Below, one piece after another: positions 44,682-57,500 of a DNA stretch of 64,000 nt. Source of the DNA: Triticum aestivum (taxonomy: Eukaryota > Streptophyta > Magnoliopsida > Poales > Poaceae); contig NC_057809.1 in the NCBI RefSeq assembly GCF_018294505.1, positions 416,002,485 to 416,066,484 of the forward strand. The letters run 5' to 3'. The notes under the pieces were generated by a model. It was given only the letters and a program-made list of their open reading frames with translations. It did not search any database and had not been told where the DNA came from. How positions within the stretch are numbered: position 1 is the stretch's first letter; every line of letters begins with the position of its first letter. The position numbers and the translations under genes are program-made.

Positions 44682-47600
44682 TCAGGTGTAGTATGGCCTA
44701 AGCTGAGCAATATTCCAGGGTCGGCGGGTCTCCTCCTCCGATGTGCGTGAGTCCTTGTGGTCTCGAACATCGATAAGGTAATATGACCCATTGTTTAGAT
44801 TCTTGCTGACCACAAAGGGCCTTCCCAAGGTGGGGATAACTTGTGCATATCAGTCTGATCCTGGATAAGCCGGAACACCAGGTCACCTTCTTGAAAAGTT
44901 CTGGTTTTAACCCGGCGGCTATGGTAATGGTGCAGATCTTGCTGGTAAATCGCTGAACGAGCTGCTGCTATGTCACGCTCCTCATCCAACAGAACAAGTG
45001 CTTCTTGACGTGCTCTTTCATTGTCAGCTTCAACATAGGCCGCCACACGAGGCGATTCATGACGGATGTCACTAGGGAGAACTGGCTCTGCTCCATAAAC
45101 CATGAAGAAAGGTGTGTATCCCGTAGATCTGTTTGGGGTGGTATTGATGCTCCATAACACGGAAGGTAACTCCTCCACCCAACAACCCGGCGTCCTCTTC
45201 AGGGGAACCATAAGCCGGGGTTTGATGCCTTTCAAGATCTCTTGGTTTGCTCTCTCAGCTTGACCGTTGGATTGAGGGTGAGCTACTGATGGTACATCAA
45301 GCCGGATATGCTCACGTTGACAAAATTCTTCCATAGCACACTTAGAGAGATTAGTGCCATTGTGTGTTAAAATATTGTGTGGAAAGCCAAAATGGAAGAT
45401 CACCTTCTTCATGAATTGAACCGCCATTGCTGCATCACACTTACTGACCGGCTCTGCCTCTACCCACTTAGTGAACTTATCAACCGCCACCAAAAGGTGG
45501 GTCTTCTTACCCCTGGATCTTTTGAAAGGCCCAACCATATCGAGCCCACAAACTGCGAACGGCCAAGTAATTGGAATCATCCTCAATTCTTGAGATGGCA
45601 CATGGGCTCGACGTGCAAATTTCTGACATCCATCACACCTGCTGACGAGGTCCTCTGCATCAGCATGAGCTGTTAGCTAATAAAACCCATAACAGAAAGC
45701 TTTAGCCAAAAGGGACTTTGAACCGGCATGATGACCACAATCTCCTTCATGAATTTCTCGTAAGATCTCGCAGCCCTCTACTGGAGAAACACAATGCTGA
45801 AACGCCCCTGTGATACTGCGATGATGTAACTCTCCATTGACAATCATCATTAACTTAGACCGCCGGGTTATCTGCCTGGCTAAGGTTTCATCCTCAGGTA
45901 ACTCGCCCCGGGTCATATAGGCCAAGTAAGGGACCGTCCAATCTGGGATTACATGAAGAGCCGCCACCAACTGAGCCTCCGGTTCAGGAATAGCCAAATC
46001 CTCCTCTGTAGGAATCTTAACCGACGGGTTATGCAAGACGTCAAGAAAGACATTAGGTGGCACCGACTTACGTTGAGAGCCCAGCCAGCTTAAAGCGTCT
46101 ACTACTTCATTTTTCCTTGGATCAACGTGATCAACTTGATAACCTTTGAAGTGACCAGCAATAACGTCCACCTCTCGCCGATAAGCCGCCATGAGTGGAT
46201 CCTTAGAATCCCAAGTACCAGAGACTTGCTGAGCCACCAAATCTGAGTCACCGAAGCATCTAACCCGGCTTAAGTTCATTTCCTTAGCCATCTGAAGACC
46301 GTAGAGTAAGGCCTCATACTCAGTTGCATTGTTAGTACAAGGAAACATCAAACGAAGAACATAGCAAAATTTATCACCTCGAGGGGAAGCAAGAATAACT
46401 CCAGCCCCCGAGCCCTCCAGTTGCCTGGACCCATCAAAGTAAATAGTCCAATATGTGTTTTCCGGCTTTTCCTCAGGCATCTGCAGCTCTGTCCAATCGT
46501 TGATGAAGTCCTCCAATGCTTGAGACTTGATGGCCGTGTGAGGCACATATTTTAACCCGTGAGGTCCAAGCTCAATGGCCCACTTAGCAACCCGGCCAGT
46601 TGCCTCCCTGTTTTGGATGATATCTCCCAAAGGATCGGAGCTAACCATAGTGATAGGATGACCCAGAAAATAGTGTTTAAGCTTCCGACTGGCCAAAAAC
46701 ACCCCATATACAAGCTTCTGCCAGTGTGGATACCTCTGCTTGGACTTAATAAGCACCTCACTGATATAGTAAACCAGCCTTTGAACTGGATATTCCGTTC
46801 CTGCCTCCTTTCTTTCCACCACAATAGCAACACTGATGGCCCGACTATTAGCAGCCACATATAACAACAAAGGCTCCTTATCAATAGGGGCTGCGAGTAC
46901 TGGCGGCTCAACCAGCTGCTTCTTCAAATCCTCAAACGCTGCATCAGCAACATCACTCCAGACAAATTTATCTGTCTTTTTCATCATCTAATACAGAGGG
47001 ATAGCCTTCTCCCCCAACCGGCTTATGAACCGGCTTAATGCTACAATTCGACCCGCCAGACGCTGCACATCATTGATACACGCTGGCTTAGCCAGAGAGG
47101 TGATAGCTTTGATCTTCTCCGGATTAGCTTCAATTCCTCTGTTAGACACCAAAAAATCCAGGAACTTGCCTGCTGGCACACAAAAAACACACTTGGCCGG
47201 GTTAAGCATCATCTTGTAAACCTAGAGATTATCAAAGGTTTCCTTCAAATCATCTATCGGTATCTCTTTTTCTCTGGATTTCACCACAATATCATCCACA
47301 TAGGCATGAACATTACACCCAATTTGGTTATGAAGGCAATTTTGCACACACCTCTGATAAGTCGCATGGGCACTCTTGAGCCCAAAAGGCATAGACACAT
47401 AGCAGAAGGCTCCAAAGGGAGTTATAAAAGCCGTCTTCTCCTGGTCCTTAACTACCATCTTGATCTGATGATAACCAGAATAAGCATCCAGAAAACTCAA
47501 ACACTCACAACCTGCCGTAGCATCAATAATTTGATCTATACTAGGGAGAGCAAAAGCATCAGTCGGAAAAGCCTTGTTTAAATCCGTGTAGTCCACACAC

Positions 47601-50600
47601 ATACGCGAAGTGCCGTTTTTCTTAAGTACCAACACCGGGTTAGCCAACCACTCAGGATGGAGAACTTCAATGATAAACCCAGCTGCCAAGAGCCGGGCTA
47701 CTTCCTCTCCAATGGCCTTCCGTCTCTCCTCATTAAAACAGCAAAGAAACTGTTTGATCAGCTTAAACTTTGGATCAATATTAAGAGTGTGCTCAGCGAG
47801 TTCTCTCGGTACACCCGACATGTCTGAAGGCTTCCATGCAAAGATGTCCCGGTTTGCATGGATGAACTCGATGAGCACACTTTCCTATTTTGGATCCAGA
47901 TTAGCACTGATGCTGATCTGCTTGGATGAGTCGCCAGAAACAAAATCAACCATCTTGGTATCATCTGCCGACTTAAACTGTAACACCGGATCATGCTCTG
48001 TGGTTGGCTTTTTCAAAGATGTCATATCTGCCGGGTCAACATTGTCCTTGTGAAATTTCAACTCCTCCGTTGCACAAACTGACTCAGCATAAGCCTCACC
48101 CACCTCTTTACACTCCAGAGCTATCTTACGGCTCCCATGCACTATAATGGTTCCTTTGTGACCCGACATCTTGAAATGCAGATACACATAACATGGTGGT
48201 GCCATGAACTTGGCATAAGCCGGCCGTCCAAACAGAGCGTGATATGGGCTGTGGATCTTGACCACTTCAAAGGTTAATGTTTTTAACCTAGAGTCATGAT
48301 CATCTCCAAAAACAACTTCTAGAGCTATTTTACCAACTGGATACGCCGACTTACCAGGCACCACGCCATGGAAAACAGTGTTTGACGGCTTAAGATTTTT
48401 ATCAGTCAACCCCATGCGACGGAAAGTTTCATAATAAAGGATATTGATGCTGCTCCCTTCGTCTATGAGTAGTTTGGTAAACTTATACCCTCCGACCTGC
48501 TGTGCAACCACCAAAGCCAAATTACCCGTATTATCAACCCGGGGTGGATGATCTTCCAAACTCCACACGATGGGCTGCTCAGACCAATGTAGATAGCGAG
48601 GAACTGCCGGCTCAACAGAATTGACTAATCTCTTATGAAGCTTATGCCCATGCTTACACAAGGTAGTGGTAAACACATGATATTGCCCACTATTCAACTT
48701 CTTCAGGTTGCTCTGGTAACCAGACTATTGCTATTGCTGACCCCCTTGATTACTCTGCTGGTTTTAACCACCCTGGTTGCTGTGGTTACCTTGATTTCCT
48801 TGGAAACCAGAGTAAGAACCGCCACCGCCATAAACCGGACCATGAGAGCCGGGCCCAAAACCACCACCTGGCACATGGCTGTCAGGGAAAAGATTTGAAT
48901 TTTTGTACTCCTTCATGATGGGACAATCCTTCCATAGATGCCCGGATGGTATTTCTTTCGTACCATGTCGTGGGCAGGGTTGATTCAACATACGCTCAAG
49001 ATTGGTACCGGATCCGCCGGCTTGTGGGGGCGGTTTACCCTTACGACGCTGACCATTATTCTGTGCATTGGTGTTAGCCACAAAGTCAAAACTATTATCA
49101 GCTTTGCGCTTACCATTGCCTCCTGGGTTATACTGCTGCCCCTTAGCGTTGCTGCTCCTCTTCCCCTTCCCCGCTTTATCATCATCAGACTCGGGGTCTT
49201 TGGTACTATCAGAGTCAGCATATTTAACTAGAGCCGCCATGAGTGTTCCCATGTCATTGCAGTGGTGTTTGAGCCGCCCTAATTTCTGCTTCAAGGGCGT
49301 GAAACGGCAGTTGTTCTCCAACATCAACACTGCTGAGTCGGCATTGATGCGGTCTGACGAGTGTAAGATTGTTGAGACCCGGCGCACCCAATAGGTTGTT
49401 GATTCACCTTCTTCTTGCACACAGGAGGCTAAATCCACAATCGACATGGGCTGTTTACACGTATCTTTGAAGTTCTGGATGAACCGGGCTTTCAACTCTG
49501 CCCATGACCCGATGGAATTGGCAGGGAGCCCCTTCAACCAAGTGCGGGCCGTCCCTTCTAACATTAGGGGAAAATACTTAGCACATGCAGCCTCGCTGAT
49601 ATCCAGTAACTCCATGGCCATCTCATAGCTCTCAATCCATGCCTCGGGACATAAATTGGCCGTATAATTAGGCACCTTGCGAGGGCCCTTGAAATCCTTG
49701 GGCAGGCGCTCATTCCGTAGATCTGGTACTAAGCATGGCACGCCCAAGTTTCTAAAGGTTACACCCGGCTCCACAGAGGTGGTTGGATGAACCAGAGTTG
49801 GCTAACGATCGGCATACTGAGCCGCCAGCTCGGCTTCTCGACGAGCTCTGCCTTGATCCACCACGTTTTGAGCATTTGCACCGCCGCCCGCCAGGTCATG
49901 CCCACGGGGCGGGTTACGATTCCGCCCACTTCTTGACACAGCCGGCTCATCGAGATGCCTGCTGTAACTCTGGCTCGGGCGAGGGGTAGAATGAACTCGA
50001 TCGCGGCGGTAAGAATAAGCCTGCTGTTGAACCAACGCTGGCGATTCACCTTCAACCGGGATAGCTGCTAATCGAGATGCCGCAACAATCATGTTATCCA
50101 AAGGGTTGGAGTAATGACCCGGGGGCGTCGGCATGTGCTGTGGCGGGTTACTGTTCTGACGAGGTGGGTCCATCACGTGCGGTTGAACTGGCGTACCCGT
50201 CCCAGGTGATTCAACCCGGTTTACCCCTGCCATGTTACTGGTTCCTAATCCTGGCGTGTTAAAAATATTTCTTGCTTCGTAAACCGACGGCAGACGGGTC
50301 TGATGCCTCCTCCTCATGACATCGTTTGAAGCATTCTGATCCAACATGAGCCGATAAGACTCCGCCTGAATCCGTTGTGACTGGGCGTCCAAAGCAGCCT
50401 GTTCTTCAGCCATCTTAGCGCTTTCTGCATTTAGCTCCTCCTTAGCCTGTGCTATCTCATCGTGCATTCTTGTGATCGCCGCGTTATGTTGATCTTGATC
50501 CACCAGGTTAACCACCGTTGTTAACAGCGTCGTCAATTTATCCAGCAAATCAGTTAAAGCCTGAGCCGACGGGCGCTCAGGGCCTCCTGCCCTAGCAGCC

Positions 50601-51088
50601 GCTGCCGCCCCTGACCCAGAAACCAGCTTTGCCACAGTTGATGAGTGTTGCACGAGCTGTGTACCGGCCATAAAAATTGTAACTCGATTCGGCGGCTCAC
50701 AGGGGTCCGGAATACTGTCGCCATCGGAACAGCCCCCGAGCCGGCCCTCTTGCAGTTGATACAACGATTCGGTCTCACCAGTAGATGACTCGTCATTAGA
50801 ATAAACGACGGTCTCACCACCAGATGCTGATTTATCCTCAGGTTCCGCTCCATGGATAAATCCCACGGAGGCACAATTCATGGCGGGCTAAACCCGGGCG
50901 GGTCTCGCACGCTGAGCCATCTCGATGATGTCGGTGCAGATGTCTGGCTCAGGGCCCGGTTCGCCAATCTTGCCTATGAAGACGTGAATTCTACCGAAGG
51001 GGACCCGGTACCCGTACTCAATTGAGCCGGCCTCGGGGCCCCAGCCTGCGTCGTCGATGTAGAGCTTGCCGCGACGACTCTTGGTCAT
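44682..51088 (-). pseudogene. Gag-pol polyprotein of the Fatima-like element
   Basis: One continuous frame of over 2,000 codons, with no frameshift until near 44820. Order: gag N-terminus from MTKSRRGKLYID, a coiled coil (about 50520-50350), gag core (LEGTARTWLKGL), a knuckle-like CPRHG...GHLWKDC (about 48970-48910), and protease at 48463 where LIDEGSS replaces the family's D-G-G. RT follows with FLDAYSG (47488) and YVDD (47302-47291), then RNase H, a second archaeal-type RNase H (IYFDGSR, TEYEA, GDSD) and integrase with HHCC finger and core. The second catalytic Asp of integrase is His (45364-45362). Nine in-frame stops: 50888, 49802, 48764, 48731, 48725, 47885, 47222, 46988 and 45677; a one-base loss near 44820 shifts the last part, which ends at 44682. 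Upstream GTG-started reading is possible from 51097. Confidence 0.93.
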
Positions 51089-51159
51089 CCGTCCCACGGT
51101 GTATCCCTTGATCCCTTCAAAGTTGCCCTTTAAGAACTAGAAACCATCATGCGACAGCC

Positions 51160-51176
51160 CCACAGTGGGCGCCAAC
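51160..51176 (-). promoter_or_regulatory. Primer-binding site of the Fatima-like element
   Basis: GTTGGCGCCCACTGTGG on the minus strand, abutting the 5' LTR. This GGCGCCCAC-type site is common in Triticeae gypsy elements. It fixes the element's orientation as right to left. Confidence 0.85.
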
Positions 51177-51543
51177 TGTCATGGAATTGTTATGGCAGAT
51201 GTCCTAGTGTGAGGACTTAGTCATGGAGCCATCGCGTTGAGGTTAGCTTAAAGGGGTTAATCAGGACAAAGGACATGAGGAGTTTATACTGGTTCAGCCC
51301 CTTATGATGAAGGTAAAAGCCTAGTCTAGTTTGTAGTTGGTATTTCTAGGGTTTCGATGAGCGGGGAGGGAATACGCTTGGCCCAGCTCTCGATTTGTTG
51401 TTTCTTGTCCTAAGCCGCCGCTAGGTCGTCCCCTTATATACACGGGTTGACGCCCTGTGGCCCTTAGAGTCCCGGCCGGATTATACAACGTATCCGTCTC
51501 GGTGACCTTTCGCACATGCCTTACACTACAAGTTTACATACAT
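51177..51543 (-). repeat. Truncated 5' LTR of the Fatima-like element
   Basis: It aligns with 29191-29557 of the 3' LTR, then stops abruptly after TTTACATACAT. The outer 160 bases (U3 start on the minus strand) are missing. A TATATAAGG box on the minus strand near 51440 is retained. Confidence 0.9.
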
Positions 51544-54500
51544 TTGATTATTGGTCATAGTTCAATATAAAACATTAAGCATAGCGTTACCTTCGTTAGT
51601 TTGTCCAGACAAGCCTCTGACGGCTCCATATTGATTTTTCCCCTGTTTTCTATCAGAAGAAGTGGGAGCCATTTTGCAATGAAACTCGGTATCAGCAGAG
51701 TCATCTCCTAAGAAAGGCTTCTTTCTTATTTATACAAGATTTCGGAGAACATAGTGAAGCCCTCAAAGCGCTAAGAAAGTTATAAGTAGAGAAGTTTTCC
51801 AAAAAGATACCTTGTTTTTCCATTAAGTGTGCGTTGTCTGATGATGAATAACGGGGGAGCCAACTCAATAACCTAGCGGAGGAACAGTCCGGACTTGAAA
51901 CAGCGGATGCAACCCTTGCATTTCGTTCTTTTGTTCTTTACTCTATTTTGGAACTCACTTCCTTTGGAATAAGGACATTTTTCTTCTCTACTCGTTCCAT
52001 TGACCATCAAACAGTTTCTTAATTATGTTATGTCAAATGATGGGAAAAAGGAAGGAGTAATCAAAAAAGACTAGAACTACCCGATCCGTTGAAATACGAT
52101 ACGAAGGAAACAGACTTCAATCCCTCATTCTTATTGTTTGTTCTTCTGATCCCCTTGTTTTTCACTCGCTTAATTTGGAAGAGGAAAACGACAGCAGCTA
52201 AAGTGAGAAATAAACAACTGCTCAGAAAGCTTCTGTTTGAGCATTGGTTTTGATGACAGTGAAGAAAGCTCGCCCAAAATACGTACATGGAACCAATGAT
52301 ACCAAAAAAGAATCAAATATGAGGAGAACTGGGTGCATTGGTAAACGGCTCCGCCATAGCTTGTACGACTTCTGAATCCTATTAATGGCGCTCTCCGAAT
52401 AAATAAGTAGATATAGGCGAACTACATACACGTGCTCTCTGAGTAGGGAAAGTGAGAAATCTATGGTCTTCCATCCGCGGATGTGACAAATCCAATCCAA
52501 TTTGGTCTTGTCCCGTGGCTCGGACCTGGTTGCGTAAATGCAGCTACCACTACGATGGGATAGTATAGTTATTTACTTGGTTTCAATCCCTATTTGGCCA
52601 TTCAACAGTAGCATATGGCCTTTGGAAAGCATCTCTTCCTAGAGGGGACTCCCGCTTGTGATCTTCTTCCTTGGGTCGGAGAAAATAGAACTTACCAATT
52701 GGAAATGGAAATGCCGAATGAATTGAACCAAACTACGGAAGCTGTGGTTGAGCTTGCCTGTCATCAACGAAGGATGGTTGTGAAGTTGGTGGAAGAAAGC
52801 AGACCAATGAATGCAGCTAGTCACCCCAAAAGGCGAGCCCATGTATTTTGAGAAACTGACACAACCTGTTGTGTTGACTTGTCTTATACTAAGGGTCCAT
52901 CCCAGCCAACAAGGGATTTCTCAAAATTCTAGGATGAAACAGCATCATATCTCAGCTTGATTATGAGAGAGATTGAAGTGAAAGAACCCGGTTTCAGAGC
53001 GTGGAAACGGAAAAGAATGAGGTGAAAGGGCCGACCCATGCGGCCCACTTAGAATGTGCTTTGACTTCCCCAGGTTGTACAATAGCACTATTTTCTGGAC
53101 CCAAGTTCGAAAGGATTTGGGCACCGGATTGAAGAATAGCGCAGTCCGATAGAAACTTAGGTTGGGCTGGCGGAGGGATGAGTGGAGCTTCTGTATGACA
53201 TGTACTGGTGTTTCATTAGTCCCTTGATCGGGTACCCGAAGCTCGCTTTGAGGAAGCAGTGCCATTTGGTACTTCCTTCTTTCATGTCCATCCGCGAATG
53301 ATTTGAGAATTCTTTTCATCACTATTTGGATCGCAGACTTGACCGTTGTCTATAGAAAGAAAGTGCTCACTCGTTTTCTGTTTGTTTTCATGTGCGCATA
53401 CACTCAGCCTAATTTAGTAAGTGTGAAGTGGAAGGGCGAGTACGGGTGAAAGCCCACTACCTTCCGGATAAAAGATATGCTCGATTTATAGATAGCTTTG
53501 ATTCACTATATAGCGTGGGACGAATTGATAAGCTCTGAATGCAGGAAGGGAAACCTTAGAGCTTTCTTCGCTTATCTTCCCAAGCAGACCATATGATTCT
53601 CATTATTCTATTTCTCTATCTTTCCAACCAACATTCCCGCTTATCGATAAAGCTTAGAACTTGCTCGTTTGCAGGAGGAGGTGGTGGTATGACTCCGTCC
53701 GTTGAACGAGCATTTCGTGCCACCTGTTCGGCGTCCACATCCACTACCATTTTCTGATCCTAGTATCTATAGCAAAATCGCTATTTGCCTCACTCTATAG
53801 AAGGCCTCCCATATGTAAGTTCACCAACCAAGTTCCTTTCTTCTTTTCTTTGTGCCATCTTTACCAACTTCTACTTCTTGGCTGGCTTGATGCTCTTCTG
53901 TATCGTCTCCTCATAGGACAGCACGCCTTGCAGTTGGCATCGATAGAAGATTTCCGTCTCGTCCCTCGGAGTGGAGCTAGACTCACTTCCTTTGTTCTAG
54001 AGATTATATGTTACTCATTGAGGAAGAAGGGAGTAAAGTATCTACACTCGTATCGGATCTGGAGATCTGCCCCGGGATGGAAAGGTATCGATCGACCAAG
54101 AACTTGTCGAATTTCTTTGACCTCGGAGCCCGTACAAGCTCTTCTTCCACGACCATATGTGACCTCCCCGAGTTTCGAACCCCTCGCCCTCTAAATGTGG
54201 ATCTCCTCCTCCTCATTGTTTCCGTGGAGAGACCTCATGTCTAGTTGAAATAGATGCAAGTAAAACTTTCTGACAGCTATGTGAGCATGGATCTTTCCAT
54301 CATAAGAATAGGGCTCTGACAATAGATCAAAATCACTAGTCCATTCTGATTCGGAAGATAGGGCTGGGCTGTCAGGTTCTAGTTTGTTCGCACAAGAAAG
54401 AGAAAGAAGTGCCGGAGGCAGCACTGGACCAAGTAAAGGTGCCAGATACGTCTCAGCTCAGCTTGAAAGGGAATGTGTTTCTGGGGAATTGTACTTTTGA

Positions 54501-57500
54501 TTCTTAGCTAAAGCCCACCCTTGTAAAATAGCATCTACTTATGATCCGCCTAATTTGCAATCTTATGATCCGCCTCACAATATGATAAGAAATAATCCAC
54601 CCAGGACCAGAAACCAGACAATAGCTTTGTTTCACGACGAATCCAAATAAGTGTACTGTACTTCCTTTAGGCTTGATGTAGGATTTACCTATTAATATGA
54701 AGTTCACTCTTCTGCTGACTTGAGTCCAGAAGGGAAGCGACTGATTTCCAATACTTCTTTGCTAGCGCTTGACTCCTGTGGAATTCCATTAACAAGCTTA
54801 AAAGAAAGCCTTTTATTTGGTTTTTGAGATACTAGTTATTTATAGGTTAAGTTTGATATTTCACTCCGTGGGCTGGCTAATTAATTCAAGTAATTCCTGG
54901 AGGGGAATCAATCGAAGAGATTGCCTGCCCATGCTACAATTCCTTACTCAAAAGGACTAGAGTGCTAAGCTGCCTTTCCGGCACTACCACTATAATGAAT
55001 GGCTCAAACAAATAGGAGATGAGAATCTAATTGATCCTTTCTAGAATAGAATATAAAGAGAAGCTTGTTCTGCCCATCTATCTAGAGAATGAAAAGGAAC
55101 TAATGTCACTGATAGGAAATACATAGACCGTACGCCCACTTACCACTATACCACTTCAATTCAATGACGGACTTCACCGATACCGATACCAAACCTAGCT
55201 TGAGAGAGATCGATCACAGGCATGTGGTGAACGATACCGAGAGAAAGAGCACTGAAATGAACCATATCGAGCACAGGTCTCACTCTACAAGTCAAGTTCG
55301 ATGAGCTCTTAGCGGACTTGTTCCTACTATCTACTAAGTGTGTGCTAGGGAAAGAAAGCAAGATGAGCAGTTCTCACTCTGTCCGGTGACCAAGAAAGCT
55401 TAAAGAATACCGTAAAGTGATCACTAAAACCGCATACCGATTCGCCACGTGAAAGCGGGGTTAAGGTAAGGCAGGAAAGACTGGCGCCGAAAGATATATA
55501 TGTTTTGAAGAGAGAGATCCGCAGGCAAAAATCTTGAAGGAAGGACTGGCTGAAGGAAGGAACAGACCATAGCAAAAGCCGAAGAAGATGAGAATCAGGA
55601 AAAGGGAGACGAGTTCCAGTTGTTAGAAAGACCTATGCCCGGAAAAGCAAGTTGGAAGGGGATCCGGATGTTCAGTGCTTAAAGAAAAAAGATAGGTGTT
55701 GCTCTGTTGTTTGCTTTGAGGTTTCCCCTAGTTGGGGAGACCGAGAAGAAAACCAGTAGGAAGGCGATCCGAAGTCTAGTGTTAAAAGAGATAGTTGCCC
55801 GCCTCTTGATGGAGAATTGAAAACATCCCAACGTATCTTTCACTAATTAAGTAGTAGTGAGGCGTCAGTACGTCAGCTGGAGAAGAATGCTTGCTTTTTG
55901 TATCACTGGTGTAGTGATTGACACGGTCTTCGCATATTGAACAACCTAAGAGTGGAAACACCTTAATCGCTTCTCCAAGCTTATCTATATATATTTCTCG
56001 ATGGAAGCGGAAGGAAAGGCTTAAAGAAGGTGACAAGAAGAGAAACTTATTAGTTCGTCGTAGCCAACTTATCATTCCAATGAGAGGTCGAAGTACGATA
56101 GAAGTTATTGATACCGATTTAGGCGAGCAGCATAGCCTGGCAGAGCCAGAGGAAGAAGTCCGTCTTGTTAGCGAGTTAGCGAGTAGTTTCCTTTAGACGA
56201 TTTCCGCGAGCATACTAGCTTTTCACGAACGCAGAGGAGAAAGAAAACCAACAACCAAGAGGGTGAGGCAACTAACTACCAATCCTTTTATTGAATAGCC
56301 GCGGCGTTGGTAAACATAAAGAAGCCACAGAAGAAATCAATCCAAAGGCTTCTCACTTTCTAAAGTAGTAAAAAGTGGATCCCCGCTTCGAGGCGCTTGG
56401 CGTAGATCTTTTATAGGGGTTTTGTAGCAGCCCAGCAGCATCCGTGTGACAGAGAGTCATATTAAGGATATAATAATGCTTTCCTTTTGAACCCCTTGCA
56501 GAAAAAGTAGGAAAATGGACTGAAATTGTTGGATAAGTGGATTTGCAGTATCTCAACAATTAGAACAGCGAATATTCCATCATCCAAACTAAGCTTCCTC
56601 AGATCCTAACCCATTGGTCATTATCGAGCCTCGTGACTCCGGCTGTGTTGATATCTTCGTATTACCTGTTATCATTCTATCTATCTGGTTATTGCTTTAT
56701 GTGTTGGTTGGTATTTCACTATTTAAGTAGTATAGTTACTGATTCTATTGACTGAAGGATTGCTATTGCTGACATCTTCTGTGATGGAAGCCGAGGGAAA
56801 GGCCACCAAGAGATTCGGGTGGGTCAGCCTTCTATATTACCTAGTCGCCCGTTACGATATTCCTTTACGAGAATAGCCTACTTTCGCTTCTAAAGTGCCT
56901 TTTTTTCAACAACTCAATAGAACTTTTTTATTTTTCCATATTATGTTATTTGCACTTTGGATTTTCCTCTCTCACTGCTGGACTCTTGTTTAGCTTGTTA
57001 GAGGGAATGATCCGACCGGGGATCCGGGTTTTTTCCTTCCTACGATGAAGGTGCCTTAAACCAAATGAATATCTCAAGCACTCGAGTAAGCTGGACGCAC
57101 ATTGAGGACGAAGGGAATGCGCTTCTGTCCTTCTGTCATTGGACTGATCATTTATTTTGGCTTTCTAGGCCATAGATTAGTGAACTTTCTCTTCTAATGA
57201 AATAGATCTTTCAAGTTTCTATTTTGTTAGTTCTACCGGAGATAGGTATGGAAGCCACTATGAGTATATATCCAGGTATGCTTCTAACTTCACCTCACGC
57301 CATAAACGGAATCCCTATCATGAGCGCAACTGTATTTACAAGTTCAGTGGCCCGAGTGAGCTTTCTCCTCAATATGGATGTGGTGATTGTTCATAAACTC
57401 CTTGAAAATCAGACAGGCTTATTATCAGTGCTCGAAGCTCCATGTGTTCTAGGGCTAAGACTACGTTGGTGTAGGATCCCCTTATCCTTACTCTGGCATT

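Larger units (their letters stand above)
29191..51543 (-). mobile_element. Fatima-like gypsy element (Tat-type), truncated at its 5' LTR
   Basis: The element reads right to left: partial 5' LTR, primer-binding site, gag-pol, a convergent antisense gene and the 3' LTR. Without the nested insertion (31095-40106) about 13.3 kb remain. A second RNase H-like domain after the first puts it near the Tat lineage. The hand-aligned LTRs differ at about 26 of 365 shared positions, so it is an old insertion. The left target duplication may be AAGCT, but the other side is lost. The family name is from memory of the LTR and gag. Confidence 0.88.

Noticed and set aside
53390..53460. Possible group II intron 5' end (GTGCGCATAC)
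   Set aside because: The first bases fit, but no domain V hairpin or flanking exon could be found downstream.
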